From assembly GCA_003242205.1 (NCBI GenBank), contig QGUR01000175.1, positions 1 to 9,347 of the forward strand: a DNA stretch of 9,347 nucleotides, given 5' to 3'. A model generated the notes under the pieces. That model worked only from the letters and a program-made list of their open reading frames with translations, was not told where the DNA came from and searched no databases. The first letter of the stretch is position 1. Every line of letters begins with the position of its first letter. Made by a program: the position numbers and the translations under genes. Shown piece after piece: positions 1 through 6,331 of the stretch. Origin of the DNA: Chloroflexota bacterium (GTDB lineage: Bacteria; Chloroflexota; Anaerolineae; Aggregatilineales; Phototrophicaceae).

Positions 1-489
1 TAATGTGTTAAAGAGACAGGTACAGGCCGTGGGTTCGGCCAGCGCCGCCTGTTCCAGCGCCAGTTCGTCCGGTATGGCGATAACGGCGTCGGCGCGCACC
101 GCGACATATTCGGCGTTGCTGCCGGGCAGGTGCGCGCTTAGCAGCCGGCGCTGCGGGCAAAGCTGGTTGCGCCCGCTTGTGCAGTAGCGGCACGCGCCGC
201 AGGTGATCAGCGGGTTGGCGGTCACGCGCTGGCCTTCGCGCAGGTCAGGGCGAGACTGGCGGGCGCTGTCGCCAAGCGCCACCAGCGTGCCGGAGAATTC
301 ATGCCCGAAGATCAGCGGCGGTTTGCGGAGCGAATTCTGGCCCTCAAAGCCGCTGAGTTCCGAGCCGCAGATGCCGGAAAAGGCGACTTTGATGAGCGCC
401 TGATCGGGTTCCAGTTCCGGCACGGGCGTCTGTCGCAGGTTCATCTGGTAAGGCGCTTCGTAGACCAGCGCCTGCATGGTCGTGGTCAT
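1..489 (-). CDS. Zinc-dependent medium-chain alcohol/polyol dehydrogenase, N-terminal part (cut by window edge)
   Basis: The 163 visible residues form the GroES-like catalytic domain of the zinc MDR dehydrogenase family, which oxidises alcohols, polyols or sugars with NAD(P). The catalytic-zinc Cys41 lies in GICGSEL, and His63-Glu64 lie in FGHEFSG. The four structural-zinc cysteines are C97, C100, C103 and C111 with the usual X2-X2-X7 spacing. Glu152 in AEPTA is the extra zinc ligand typical of the sorbitol, threonine and galactitol-phosphate dehydrogenase branch. The Rossmann NAD-binding half (roughly 180 more residues) lies beyond the left edge. The start is the ATG ending at 489, because GGAG (CTCC at 496-499 on the plus strand) sits 6 bases upstream; an in-frame ATG four codons later is the alternative. 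The gene is divergent from the PPOX-like gene. Family assignment is firm; the exact substrate is not known. Confidence 0.9.
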   Translation of the reverse strand, partial: MTTTMQALVYEAPYQMNLRQTPVPELEPDQALIKVAFSGICGSELSGFEGQNSLRKPPLIFGHEFSGTLVALGDSARQSRPDLREGQRVTANPLITCGACRYCTSGRNQLCPQRRLLSAHLPGSNAEYVAVRADAVIAIPDELALEQAALAEPTACTCLFNTL

Positions 490-534
490 GGCTGGCTCCG
501 GTGGATTGATGGATAGCAGCGTTCGCTGGCGCAG

Positions 535-543
535 ATGATAACA
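535..543 (-). promoter_or_regulatory. Possible extended -10 element for the dehydrogenase gene
   Basis: Read on the minus strand this is TGTTATCAT, an extended -10 (TG-N-TATCAT, 5 of 6 matches to TATAAT) about 46 bases upstream of the dehydrogenase start. No good -35 is seen 17 bases further upstream, so this is a weak call. It overlaps the left arm of the GATAACAC/GTGTTATC inverted repeat. Confidence 0.3.
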
Positions 544-582
544 CTGAGCTGGGCTTAGATGGCTTGCGCCGTCTGTGTTATC
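537..582. repeat. Spaced inverted repeat in the divergent intergenic region
   Basis: GATAACAC at 537-544 is matched by its exact reverse complement GTGTTATC at 575-582, with 30 bases between the arms. The pair lies between the divergently transcribed dehydrogenase and PPOX-like genes (intergenic 490-636). The left arm covers the possible extended -10 of the dehydrogenase gene. It could be a pair of operator half-sites, but eight-base arms can arise by chance. Confidence 0.3.
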
Positions 583-583
583 T

Positions 584-614
584 TTGAAACAATAGCCGGC
601 ACTTACGCTTTAAC
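584..614 (+). promoter_or_regulatory. Possible promoter of the PPOX-like gene
   Basis: TTGAAA at 584-589 matches the -35 consensus at five of six positions. TTTAAC at 609-614 is a moderate -10, but the spacing is 19 bases, longer than ideal. Transcription would begin near 620, leaving a short leader before the ATG at 637. This is a weak, pattern-based call. Confidence 0.25.
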
Positions 615-636
615 AACGACTTTTTGAGGAAAAACG

Positions 637-1131
637 ATGACAGAACAAACCAATGGCAAGGACTGGATGGGGGCGAACCGGGGTATGACCCCGGAAGAAA
701 TTAAACGTTTTCTGGCCGGCCCCATCGTTGCGCGTATCGCGACCATCGACCCGGACGGCATGCCTTATATCACGCCGGTGTGGCAGGAATGGGATGGCGA
801 AGCGCTGTGGGTTATCCCGCGCGAGCGGACCACTTTTGTGCAGCACCTGAAAACCAACCCCAATGTCGCCGTATCCTGCGCTCTGGACGTCAGCCCGTAT
901 ACCCGCGTTCTGATGCGTGGCAAGGCCGAAATCGTCTTCGGGCCGGCGATCATGGAAGGCCAATGCCTTGAAATCGCCAACCGCATGGCAACGCGCTATT
1001 TAGGCGAGCATGGGCCTGAATATCTGGTGCCGACGCTCGACCGGCCACGCTATCTGGTCAAAATCGCGCCTGACTCGCTCGTCTCATGGGAAGGCGTGGA
1101 GTGGGCACGCAAGTACGTCGAGAAGTCCTGA
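637..1131 (+). CDS. PPOX-like split-barrel flavin-binding protein
   Basis: A complete 164-residue protein of the pyridoxamine 5'-phosphate oxidase-like, FMN/F420-binding split-barrel superfamily. The characteristic order is visible: an N-terminal helix (MTPEEIKRFLAG, 17-28), the strand pair ARIATIDPDGMPYITPVW (32-49), then LWVIPRERTTFVQHLKTNPNVAVSC (57-81), where the basic and Thr residues normally contact the flavin phosphate, and VLMRGKAEIV (91-100). The C-terminus contains YLVKIAPDSLVSWEGVEW, a common ending in this group. The start is fixed by GAGG at 626-629, seven bases before the ATG. Members reduce or oxidise varied small substrates, or only bind flavin, so no reaction is claimed. The gene appears monocistronic and ends three bases from the convergent aminotransferase gene. 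Confidence 0.85.
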   Translation: MTEQTNGKDWMGANRGMTPEEIKRFLAGPIVARIATIDPDGMPYITPVWQEWDGEALWVIPRERTTFVQHLKTNPNVAVSCALDVSPYTRVLMRGKAEIVFGPAIMEGQCLEIANRMATRYLGEHGPEYLVPTLDRPRYLVKIAPDSLVSWEGVEWARKYVEKS

Positions 1132-1134
1132 CGT

Positions 1135-2256
1135 TCAGCGCGCGTTCTGGGTTTGCCGTTCGGCCAGAAACTGGCGAATGCCTTCCAGCAGCCGGTCAAT
1201 ATCCGCTTCGGTGATGGCCGTGCCCATATGCCCGATGCGGATGACGCGCTCTTTCGCCTCGGCAAAGCCGGTCGTGATTCTGATGCCGTACGCTTCGGCC
1301 AGAAAGTTCACCAGTTCGCTTGAGCGCACGCCGTCCGGCGTATAGACCGCGGTCAGGCAGGGCGACATCAATTCATCATCGACCGATGGCGGCAAGCCCA
1401 AAGCGCGCAGCCCTTCGCGCAGGCGCGCGGCCAGTTGTTCGTAGCGCTGGATGCGCTGCGGCAGCCCCTCGCGCACCAGCGACTGCAACGCGGCCCGCAG
1501 CCCCAGAATGACCGATGTTGGCAGTGTTACGGGGAAGGGATGCCAGTCGCCCCAGTTCTCGACGTACCACTGCCAGCGTTTCAGGTCGAGATACCAACTG
1601 CGCGCCGGTTCGGTGCGCGCTTCGGCGACGGCCCAGGCACGCGGCCCGACAGCGACGACGGCCACACCCGGCGCGGCCCCAAGCCCTTTCTGCGACGCTG
1701 AGACGGTCAGGTCGATATTCCACGCGTCCATCTCATAAGGCACGCAACCGAGCGACGAAACCGTATCGACCATGCACAGGCGGTTGTGCTTACGCGCGAC
1801 TGCTGCGATTTCGCGCACCGGATTGAGGACGGCGGTCGACGTTTCCAGATGCACGACGGCGACGGCGGTGATTGTGGGGTCGCCGGCTAGAACGCGGTCG
1901 AAATCGTCGGGCACGAGCGGTTCGCCTGGCTGGGCCACAACCGGGATCGGGATAACGCCATTTGCTTCCAGAACTTCCGTCAGGCGATGGCCAAAGTGTC
2001 CGTTCTGGCCGACGGCGACCTTCACACCCGGCGCGAAGGTGGTGTGCACGACGGCATCCAGCCCCAGACTACCGGAACCCGGCATGATGAAGACCTTGCC
2101 GGATGTGCCGATGACCTGTTGCAGCAGAGCGATGGTTTCGTTGTGCGCGGCAACCCATTCATCGCCATAATGTACGCGGACCGGCCCGCCCATCCATTCC
2201 AGAACTTCGCTATCGACGTCAATCGGGCCCGGAATCATCAATTTGAGAGGTTTCAT
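1135..2256 (-). CDS. Class V PLP aminotransferase, alanine/serine-glyoxylate type
   Basis: A complete 373-residue fold-type I, class V aminotransferase of the alanine-glyoxylate / serine-pyruvate family. These enzymes move an amino group between an amino acid and a 2-oxo acid, often glyoxylate. Near the N-terminus, IPGPIDVDSEVLEWMGGP is the usual opening. The PLP phosphate-binding loop is PGSGSLGLDA (59-68), Asp164 in MVDTVSSLG contacts the pyridine nitrogen, and Lys190 in SASQKGLGAAPG forms the Schiff base. The C-terminus has the typical RIGHMG motif. The frame is open up to 2331, but the chosen ATG at 2256 gives the family-typical MKPLKLMIPGP start; the longer form would read through the promoter at 2302-2331. 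There is no strong Shine-Dalgarno. The ureidoglycine-glyoxylate enzyme PucG is a close relative, but no purine genes are nearby, so the substrate stays open. Confidence 0.88.
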   Translation of the reverse strand: MKPLKLMIPGPIDVDSEVLEWMGGPVRVHYGDEWVAAHNETIALLQQVIGTSGKVFIMPGSGSLGLDAVVHTTFAPGVKVAVGQNGHFGHRLTEVLEANGVIPIPVVAQPGEPLVPDDFDRVLAGDPTITAVAVVHLETSTAVLNPVREIAAVARKHNRLCMVDTVSSLGCVPYEMDAWNIDLTVSASQKGLGAAPGVAVVAVGPRAWAVAEARTEPARSWYLDLKRWQWYVENWGDWHPFPVTLPTSVILGLRAALQSLVREGLPQRIQRYEQLAARLREGLRALGLPPSVDDELMSPCLTAVYTPDGVRSSELVNFLAEAYGIRITTGFAEAKERVIRIGHMGTAITEADIDRLLEGIRQFLAERQTQNAR

Positions 2257-2301
2257 AGGGGAGAACCGCCGTTTCTTCGCTTGCCTTGTCTGTTTGGTTG
2301 C

Positions 2302-2331
2302 GTTATACCATGCGGCGGTGCAGACTGGCAA
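2302..2331 (-). promoter_or_regulatory. Sigma70-type promoter of the aminotransferase gene
   Basis: On the minus strand, TTGCCA (plus positions 2326-2331, five of six) is followed by an 18-base spacer and TATAAC (2302-2307, five of six). A TGG just before the -10 makes it an extended -10. Transcription would start near 2295, giving a leader of about 40 bases before the ATG at 2256. This supports the shorter protein start. Confidence 0.6.
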
Positions 2332-2348
2332 TCAGACCGCGTAACCTT

Positions 2349-2377
2349 TTGCTTCTATTTGATGGCATAACTATAAT
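2349..2377 (+). promoter_or_regulatory. Sigma70-type promoter of the ABC transporter operon
   Basis: TTGCTT at 2349-2354 (three of six) is followed by exactly 17 bases and a perfect TATAAT at 2372-2377. Transcription would begin near 2384, about 87 bases before the chosen start of permease 1. A second TATAAT lies at 2391-2396 but has no matching -35. The -10 is embedded in the dyad at 2369-2407, suggesting repressible control. Confidence 0.55.
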
Positions 2378-2407
2378 CGATTCGCCGTAATATAATCGCT
2401 GATAGTT
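2369..2407. promoter_or_regulatory. Operator-like interrupted dyad over the transporter promoter
   Basis: The two outer arms AACTAT (2369-2374) and ATAGTT (2402-2407) and the two inner arms CGATT (2378-2382) and AATCG (2394-2398) are exact inverted repeats, each separated from its partner by 3 bases on both sides and centred on 2388. The structure covers the -10 and the predicted transcription start. The same stretch also holds the direct repeat TATAATCG at 2372-2379 and 2391-2398. Position and symmetry are those of a repressor operator. No regulator gene is in the window, so the binding protein is unknown. Confidence 0.5.
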
Positions 2408-2470
2408 TTATTGCTGCGTGGCTTTCCCATCATCCGCAGGCGCATCGTTGCACGCAGGCCGGAGACTGCC

Positions 2471-3451
2471 GTGGATACCGCTAGACCCGCTCAGACACCG
2501 TTTGACCGCTCCATTGTTCATTCGTCCCGGCAGTTCATGCTGCGCTATGGCGTGTATGTCTCGCTGGCCACGCTGCTGGTGCTTGCGCTGATTTTCACGC
2601 CCGATCTATATAAGGCGCAAAACCTCACGTTGATTCTCCGACAGGCGGCGCAGCTTGGTCTGGTGGCGATTGGCCAGACGCTGGTGCTGCTGGTCGCCGG
2701 GCTTGATCTGTCTGTTGGCGGCGTCATCGTTTTAACCAATGTCGTGATTGCCGAGGTGAGCAACGGCGATAACGCGCGCCTGCCGCTGGCGCTGGCGGTT
2801 GCGCTGGGGCTGGGCGCGCTGGTCGGCCTCGCCAACGGGCTGCTCGTCACCAGACGCAATGTGCCGCCGTTCGTGGCGACGCTCGGCGTGCTGGTGTTCA
2901 TCACGGGCGCGCAGGTGGCCTACACGCGCGGTATACCGAGCGGTTTTGTCCCCAACGCGCTCAACGTCGTCAACCAGTCGGTCGGGCCGCTGCCGGTCTC
3001 GTTCCTGATCTGGGCCGGGTTCACGGCGCTGTTTTCCTTCCTGCTGTATCTCATGCCCTATGGCCGCCGGATTTACGCGGTCGGCAGCAACCGCGAGGCA
3101 GCGCGGCTTTCGGGGCTGCGCGTCAACCGCGTGCTGCTGTCGGTCTATGTCCTGTGCAGCCTGATGGCTGTGGCAGCCGGTATCGTGCTCAGCGGTTATG
3201 TCGGCTACATCGACCGCTATCTGGGCCGCGGCTTCGATCTCGACTCGATTGCCGCGGCGGTCGTCGGCGGGACTGCCTTTACGGGCGGTCGCGGTGGGCT
3301 GTTCGGGACCGTAGCCGGCGTGCTCATCATCCAGATTCTGAGCAGCATGTCGCTGCTGCTGGGCCTGAATGTTCAGGTTCAGTTTATCCTCAAGGGGCTG
3401 GTCATCGTCGCCGCGGTAGCGCTGTATACCATGGCTGCCCGTCGAGCCTGA
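2471..3451 (+). CDS. CUT2-family sugar ABC transporter permease (permease 1)
   Basis: A 326-residue integral membrane subunit of a ribose-type (RbsC-like, BPD_transp_2) ABC importer, one half of the sugar channel in the cytoplasmic membrane. The family signature is GQTLVLLVAGLDLSVGG at about residues 68-84. Further family blocks are NVPPFVATLGVLVFITG, the cytoplasmic coupling segment RIYAVGSNREAARLSGLRV, and GGTAFTGGRGGLFGTVAG near the C-terminus. The first membrane helix is at about 25-44, and the hydrophobic profile fits eight to ten helices. I choose GTG at 2471, which has GGAG at 2461-2464 six bases upstream. The frame is open back to a TTG at 2411 that has no Shine-Dalgarno, and an ATG at 2537 is too late and also lacks one. 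It is the first gene of the operon and clearly differs from permease 2, so the two probably form a heterodimer. Confidence 0.9.
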   Translation: MDTARPAQTPFDRSIVHSSRQFMLRYGVYVSLATLLVLALIFTPDLYKAQNLTLILRQAAQLGLVAIGQTLVLLVAGLDLSVGGVIVLTNVVIAEVSNGDNARLPLALAVALGLGALVGLANGLLVTRRNVPPFVATLGVLVFITGAQVAYTRGIPSGFVPNALNVVNQSVGPLPVSFLIWAGFTALFSFLLYLMPYGRRIYAVGSNREAARLSGLRVNRVLLSVYVLCSLMAVAAGIVLSGYVGYIDRYLGRGFDLDSIAAAVVGGTAFTGGRGGLFGTVAGVLIIQILSSMSLLLGLNVQVQFILKGLVIVAAVALYTMAARRA

Positions 3452-3562
3452 CGGAAACGCGTACAACAGAAAGGAGGAAATGCGGACGAGAGCTTTCGCC
3501 CGTCTTTAGGGGAATTTCGCGGTTCAGTGGAATATTGAAGGTGTTTCATTCAGGAGACGATC

Positions 3563-4726
3563 ATGAGACTCAAACGCGTTTTTTCGGCGGGGCTGGTCTG
3601 TCTTTTGCTTCTGGGAGCCATGAGCCTGTACGCTCAGGAAGCGACCGAAGAACCCGCCTCTGGCGTGCAATTCACGGAAGAGGAGATTGCCGCCAGCCCG
3701 TACCTTGAAAGCCTGCTACGGCGGCAGAACGAAACTTATGACACGTCGGCATTCGCCAAGGAAGGTCCGTATCGTATCGCGCTGGCGTCGCAGGGGCCGA
3801 CGAATTCGTGGGCCGCGCTGTTTGACGAGCATGTTCGCTGGCGTGTAGAAGAACTGGGGCCGGATGTTGTTTCCGAACTGCTGTACGCCGACGCTAACGG
3901 CAGCGCCGATATTCAGGTCCCGCAGGTGGAAGACCTGCTGGCGCAGGAACCCGATGCGCTGATTCTGGTGCCGATGGGCCGCGCGGCGCTTTCCGCCCCG
4001 GTGGAACGCGCGATGGCGCAGGGCGTGCCGGTCATTCTGTGCGCCAGCGGCGTGGACACCGATAACTTCGTCACCGAAATCGGTACTAACCTGTACCGTT
4101 CGGGCAAGTCGCTGGCGGAGTGGCTGGTCGATGAACTCGGCGGCGAAGGCAACATTTTGCAGATGAACGGCATTCCGGGCGTCGACACCGCCGAGATTGA
4201 GGCTCAGGCGGCGCGCACGGTGTGGGCTGCGAATCCCGGCATCAACGTGCTCGACGAGCAGTATGGCCAGTGGTCGACGGCTGAGGCCAAGCGCGTGATG
4301 GAACAGTGGATCGCGCAGTTTGGCGATCAGATCGATGGCATCTGGTCCAATGGCGCGCAGATGTCGATGGGCATCATCAGCGCTTATGAGGACGCCGGCC
4401 TGCCGATCCCGCCGATTGCGGGCGGCGAGTACATGAATGGCTTCCTGCGCGTGGCCGACGCGCATGGCGTCGAATTCTACGCGAAGCAGTATCCGCCGTC
4501 CATGAGCGTGCTGTGCGTCGATACGGCCATTCAGGTGCTGCGTGGCGAGCCGGTTCAGCGCTTCATCGACTTCCAGGATTACATCGAAGAAACCCGCGAT
4601 TTCAGCCATGAAGAAATCGACGAGTTCTTCAATCCCAACTGGAGCGACGACGTGTTCGGGCCGGTCTTCTTCCCCGAAGAGCGTCTGGCCGAACTGGGCT
4701 ATCTGGTTGAGAGCAGCGAAGGCTGA
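3563..4726 (+). CDS. Secreted sugar-binding protein of the ABC transporter
   Basis: A 387-residue type I periplasmic binding protein of the Peripla_BP_4 (RbsB-like) class, which captures the solute outside the membrane and delivers it to the permeases. A signal peptide is clear: MRLKR, a hydrophobic core at about 8-20, and a likely signal peptidase I site after SLYA at residue 24, followed by an acidic QEATEEPA linker. No lipobox is seen. The first lobe starts at PYRIALASQGPTNSWAALF (69-87); IQVPQVEDLLAQEPDALILVP (117-137) is the usual core block, and the hinge-side segment DGIWSNGAQMSMG is at 258-270. AGGEYMNGFLRV (286-297) fits the second lobe. AGGAG at 3552-3556, six bases before the ATG, is a strong ribosome binding site. 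The ligand cannot be assigned from sequence alone. Confidence 0.88.
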   Translation: MRLKRVFSAGLVCLLLLGAMSLYAQEATEEPASGVQFTEEEIAASPYLESLLRRQNETYDTSAFAKEGPYRIALASQGPTNSWAALFDEHVRWRVEELGPDVVSELLYADANGSADIQVPQVEDLLAQEPDALILVPMGRAALSAPVERAMAQGVPVILCASGVDTDNFVTEIGTNLYRSGKSLAEWLVDELGGEGNILQMNGIPGVDTAEIEAQAARTVWAANPGINVLDEQYGQWSTAEAKRVMEQWIAQFGDQIDGIWSNGAQMSMGIISAYEDAGLPIPPIAGGEYMNGFLRVADAHGVEFYAKQYPPSMSVLCVDTAIQVLRGEPVQRFIDFQDYIEETRDFSHEEIDEFFNPNWSDDVFGPVFFPEERLAELGYLVESSEG

Positions 4727-4739
4727 TCCTGACGCGACT

Positions 4740-4787
4740 ATGGAGTGTCCGGGCGCGCGCCCGGACACTCGGCTTCTATACCGATGA
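4740..4787 (+). other. Candidate 15-codon mini-ORF through the hairpin, ATGA-overlapping the ATPase start
   Basis: An ATG at 4740 opens a frame of 15 codons (MECPGARPDTRLLYR) that runs through the whole palindrome and stops with the TGA at 4785-4787, overlapping the ATPase start codon as ATGA. Since the ATPase gene has no Shine-Dalgarno of its own, translation of this mini-ORF could open the hairpin and let ribosomes reinitiate. The mini-ORF itself lacks a well-placed Shine-Dalgarno (the nearest GAAGG, 4718-4722, is 17 bases away), so it is uncertain. Confidence 0.25.
4743..4770. repeat. Perfect 28-base palindrome between binding-protein and ATPase genes
   Basis: The left half 4743-4756 (GAGTGTCCGGGCGC) is the exact reverse complement of 4757-4770. 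In RNA it would form a 12-base-pair, very GC-rich stem with a GCGC loop. It starts 16 bases after the binding-protein stop codon. No U-run follows, so it is not a standard intrinsic terminator. The likely role is to protect the 3' end of the binding-protein message or to attenuate downstream expression, as seen in operons where the binding protein is needed in excess. As DNA it could also be a protein-binding site. Confidence 0.75.
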
Positions 4788-6331
4788 CTGACACTTCACC
4801 GGATACCATCCTCGAAATGCGCCAGATCGCGAAGGCGTTTGCCGGCGTTCAGGCGCTGAAAGGCGTCTCGTTCTCGTGCCGCGCGGGGCAGGTTCACGCG
4901 CTGGTGGGCGAAAATGGGGCCGGCAAATCCACGCTGATGAAGATCCTCGCGGGCGCGTACCAGCCGGATAGCGGCGAAATCATCTACAAAGGCAGGCGCT
5001 ATACCAGCCTGAGTACCCGCGAAGCGCTGGATAACGGCATTCGCATCATCTATCAGGAACTCAACCTGCTGCCGTACATGACGGTGGCGGAGAATATCTT
5101 TCTGGGCCGCGAACCCCGCACCGGTCTTGGGCTGATCGACACGAAAAAGCTGTACGCCGACGCGGAGGCTATCCTGCAGCGGCTGGAAATGCCGCTCGAC
5201 GTTCGCCAGCCGGTCGGCGAGCTGACGGTCGCGCGCCAGCAGATGGTCGAAATCGCCAAGGCGCTGTCGCAGCGCGCCGATGTGATCGTCATGGACGAAC
5301 CATCGGCGATTTTGGCCGGGCATGAGCTTGAAACGCTGTTTTCCGTCGTCGAGTCGCTGGTGCGGCAGGGCGTCGCCGTCATCTATATCTCGCACCGGCT
5401 GGACGAGGTATTCCGAATCGCCAACGAAGTCACCGTGTTGAAGGACGGGCAGGTGGTTGGCACGCACCCGATCGAAGCGCTGACGCGCGCGCAGTTGATC
5501 CAGATGATGGTCGGGCGCTCGCTCGATGAAGCCTTCCCGCACGGGCAACCACGGCGCGGCGCGCCCGTGCTGACGGTCGAAGGTGTGACGACTGCCGCCG
5601 TGCGCGACATTCATCTGACGCTGCACGCCGGCGAGATTGTCGGGCTGGCGGGGTTGGTCGGTTCCGGGCGCACGGAGCTGGCGCGGGCGCTGTTCGGCGC
5701 GGATCGCCTGCAAAGCGGCACGGTGTGGCTGAACGGCGAGGTGGTTACCCTGTCTTCGCCGGCGCAGGCTGTCGATGCCGGTATTGCGCTGGTCCCGGAA
5801 GATCGCAAGACGCAGGGGCTGTTCATGGAGTTGCCCATTCGCAACAACATCACCCTGACCGTGCTCGACAAGCTGACGCGCTACGGCGTTATTCGTCGGC
5901 GCGCCGAAGCCGAACGGGTTGATCAGGCGCGCCGGGAACTGGCGATTGCCATGGCGTCTGCCAGCGCCGAAGTCCAGTACCTGAGCGGCGGCAACCAGCA
6001 GAAGGTTGTGCTGTCAAAATGGCTGGCGCGCGCGCCCAAAGTCATCATCCTCGACGAGCCTACGCGGGGCATCGATGTCGGCGCGAAATTCGAGATTTAC
6101 CAGTTGATGCGGCAGTTGACCGAACAGGGCGTGGCGATCCTGATGATTTCAAGCGAACTCACGGAAATTCTGGGCATGAGCGATCGCATACTTGTGATGC
6201 GGGATGGGCGGATTGTCGGGGAATTGGCGCGCGAGGAGGCGACCGAAGAGCGCGTGATGCAACTGGCGACTACCGGAAGCCTGCTGCCAGCGACAACCGA
6301 ACTGCCGGGCTACACGGGGAGTGACGCATGA
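4784..6331 (+). CDS. CUT2-family sugar ABC transporter ATPase with two nucleotide-binding domains
   Basis: A 515-residue RbsA/MglA-like cytoplasmic ATPase that powers import through the two permeases. Domain 1 has Walker A GENGAGKST (42-50), Q-loop Gln91 in IYQELNLLPYMTVAENIFLG, the degenerate signature LTVARQQ (147-153), Walker B VIVMDEP (167-173) and switch His204 in YISHRLDE. Domain 2 has a degenerate Walker A, GLVGSGRTE (near 289-297), the signature LSGGNQQK (400-407), Walker B VIILDEP (420-426) and ISSEL in place of the switch histidine. These asymmetries are normal for this family. I choose ATG 4784 because it gives the usual spacing to the first strand. There is no Shine-Dalgarno. An in-frame GTG at 4745 lies inside the palindrome and is less likely. 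It overlaps permease 2 by ATGA. Confidence 0.92.
   Translation: MTDTSPDTILEMRQIAKAFAGVQALKGVSFSCRAGQVHALVGENGAGKSTLMKILAGAYQPDSGEIIYKGRRYTSLSTREALDNGIRIIYQELNLLPYMTVAENIFLGREPRTGLGLIDTKKLYADAEAILQRLEMPLDVRQPVGELTVARQQMVEIAKALSQRADVIVMDEPSAILAGHELETLFSVVESLVRQGVAVIYISHRLDEVFRIANEVTVLKDGQVVGTHPIEALTRAQLIQMMVGRSLDEAFPHGQPRRGAPVLTVEGVTTAAVRDIHLTLHAGEIVGLAGLVGSGRTELARALFGADRLQSGTVWLNGEVVTLSSPAQAVDAGIALVPEDRKTQGLFMELPIRNNITLTVLDKLTRYGVIRRRAEAERVDQARRELAIAMASASAEVQYLSGGNQQKVVLSKWLARAPKVIILDEPTRGIDVGAKFEIYQLMRQLTEQGVAILMISSELTEILGMSDRILVMRDGRIVGELAREEATEERVMQLATTGSLLPATTELPGYTGSDA

Noticed and set aside
2257..2331. N-terminal extension of the aminotransferase by 25 codons
   Set aside because: It would need the start to lie at or upstream of the best promoter, and the extension resembles no family member; the ATG at 2256 gives the usual family start.
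2732..3466. 244-codon open frame on the minus strand
   Set aside because: Antisense to permease 1; the product is an unusual Gln/His/Arg/Asp-rich chain, the expected mirror of membrane-helix codons.
3716..4768. 350-codon open frame on the minus strand
   Set aside because: It lies fully opposite the binding-protein gene, which has a signal peptide, family motifs and a strong ribosome site. The minus frame gives a low-complexity His/Arg/Ala-rich product typical of antisense frames in GC-rich DNA.
4743..4781. Palindrome as an ordinary intrinsic terminator
   Set aside because: The stem is strong but is followed by GGCTTCTATA rather than a T-run, and the ATPase and second permease, needed by the same transporter, lie directly downstream.
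4745..4783. N-terminal extension of the ATPase from a GTG
   Set aside because: The start would be buried in the 28-base palindrome and adds 13 residues absent from the family.
4796..5713. 305-codon open frame on the minus strand
   Set aside because: Antisense to the first half of the ATPase, whose Walker and signature motifs are certain; the product shows no recognisable motif.
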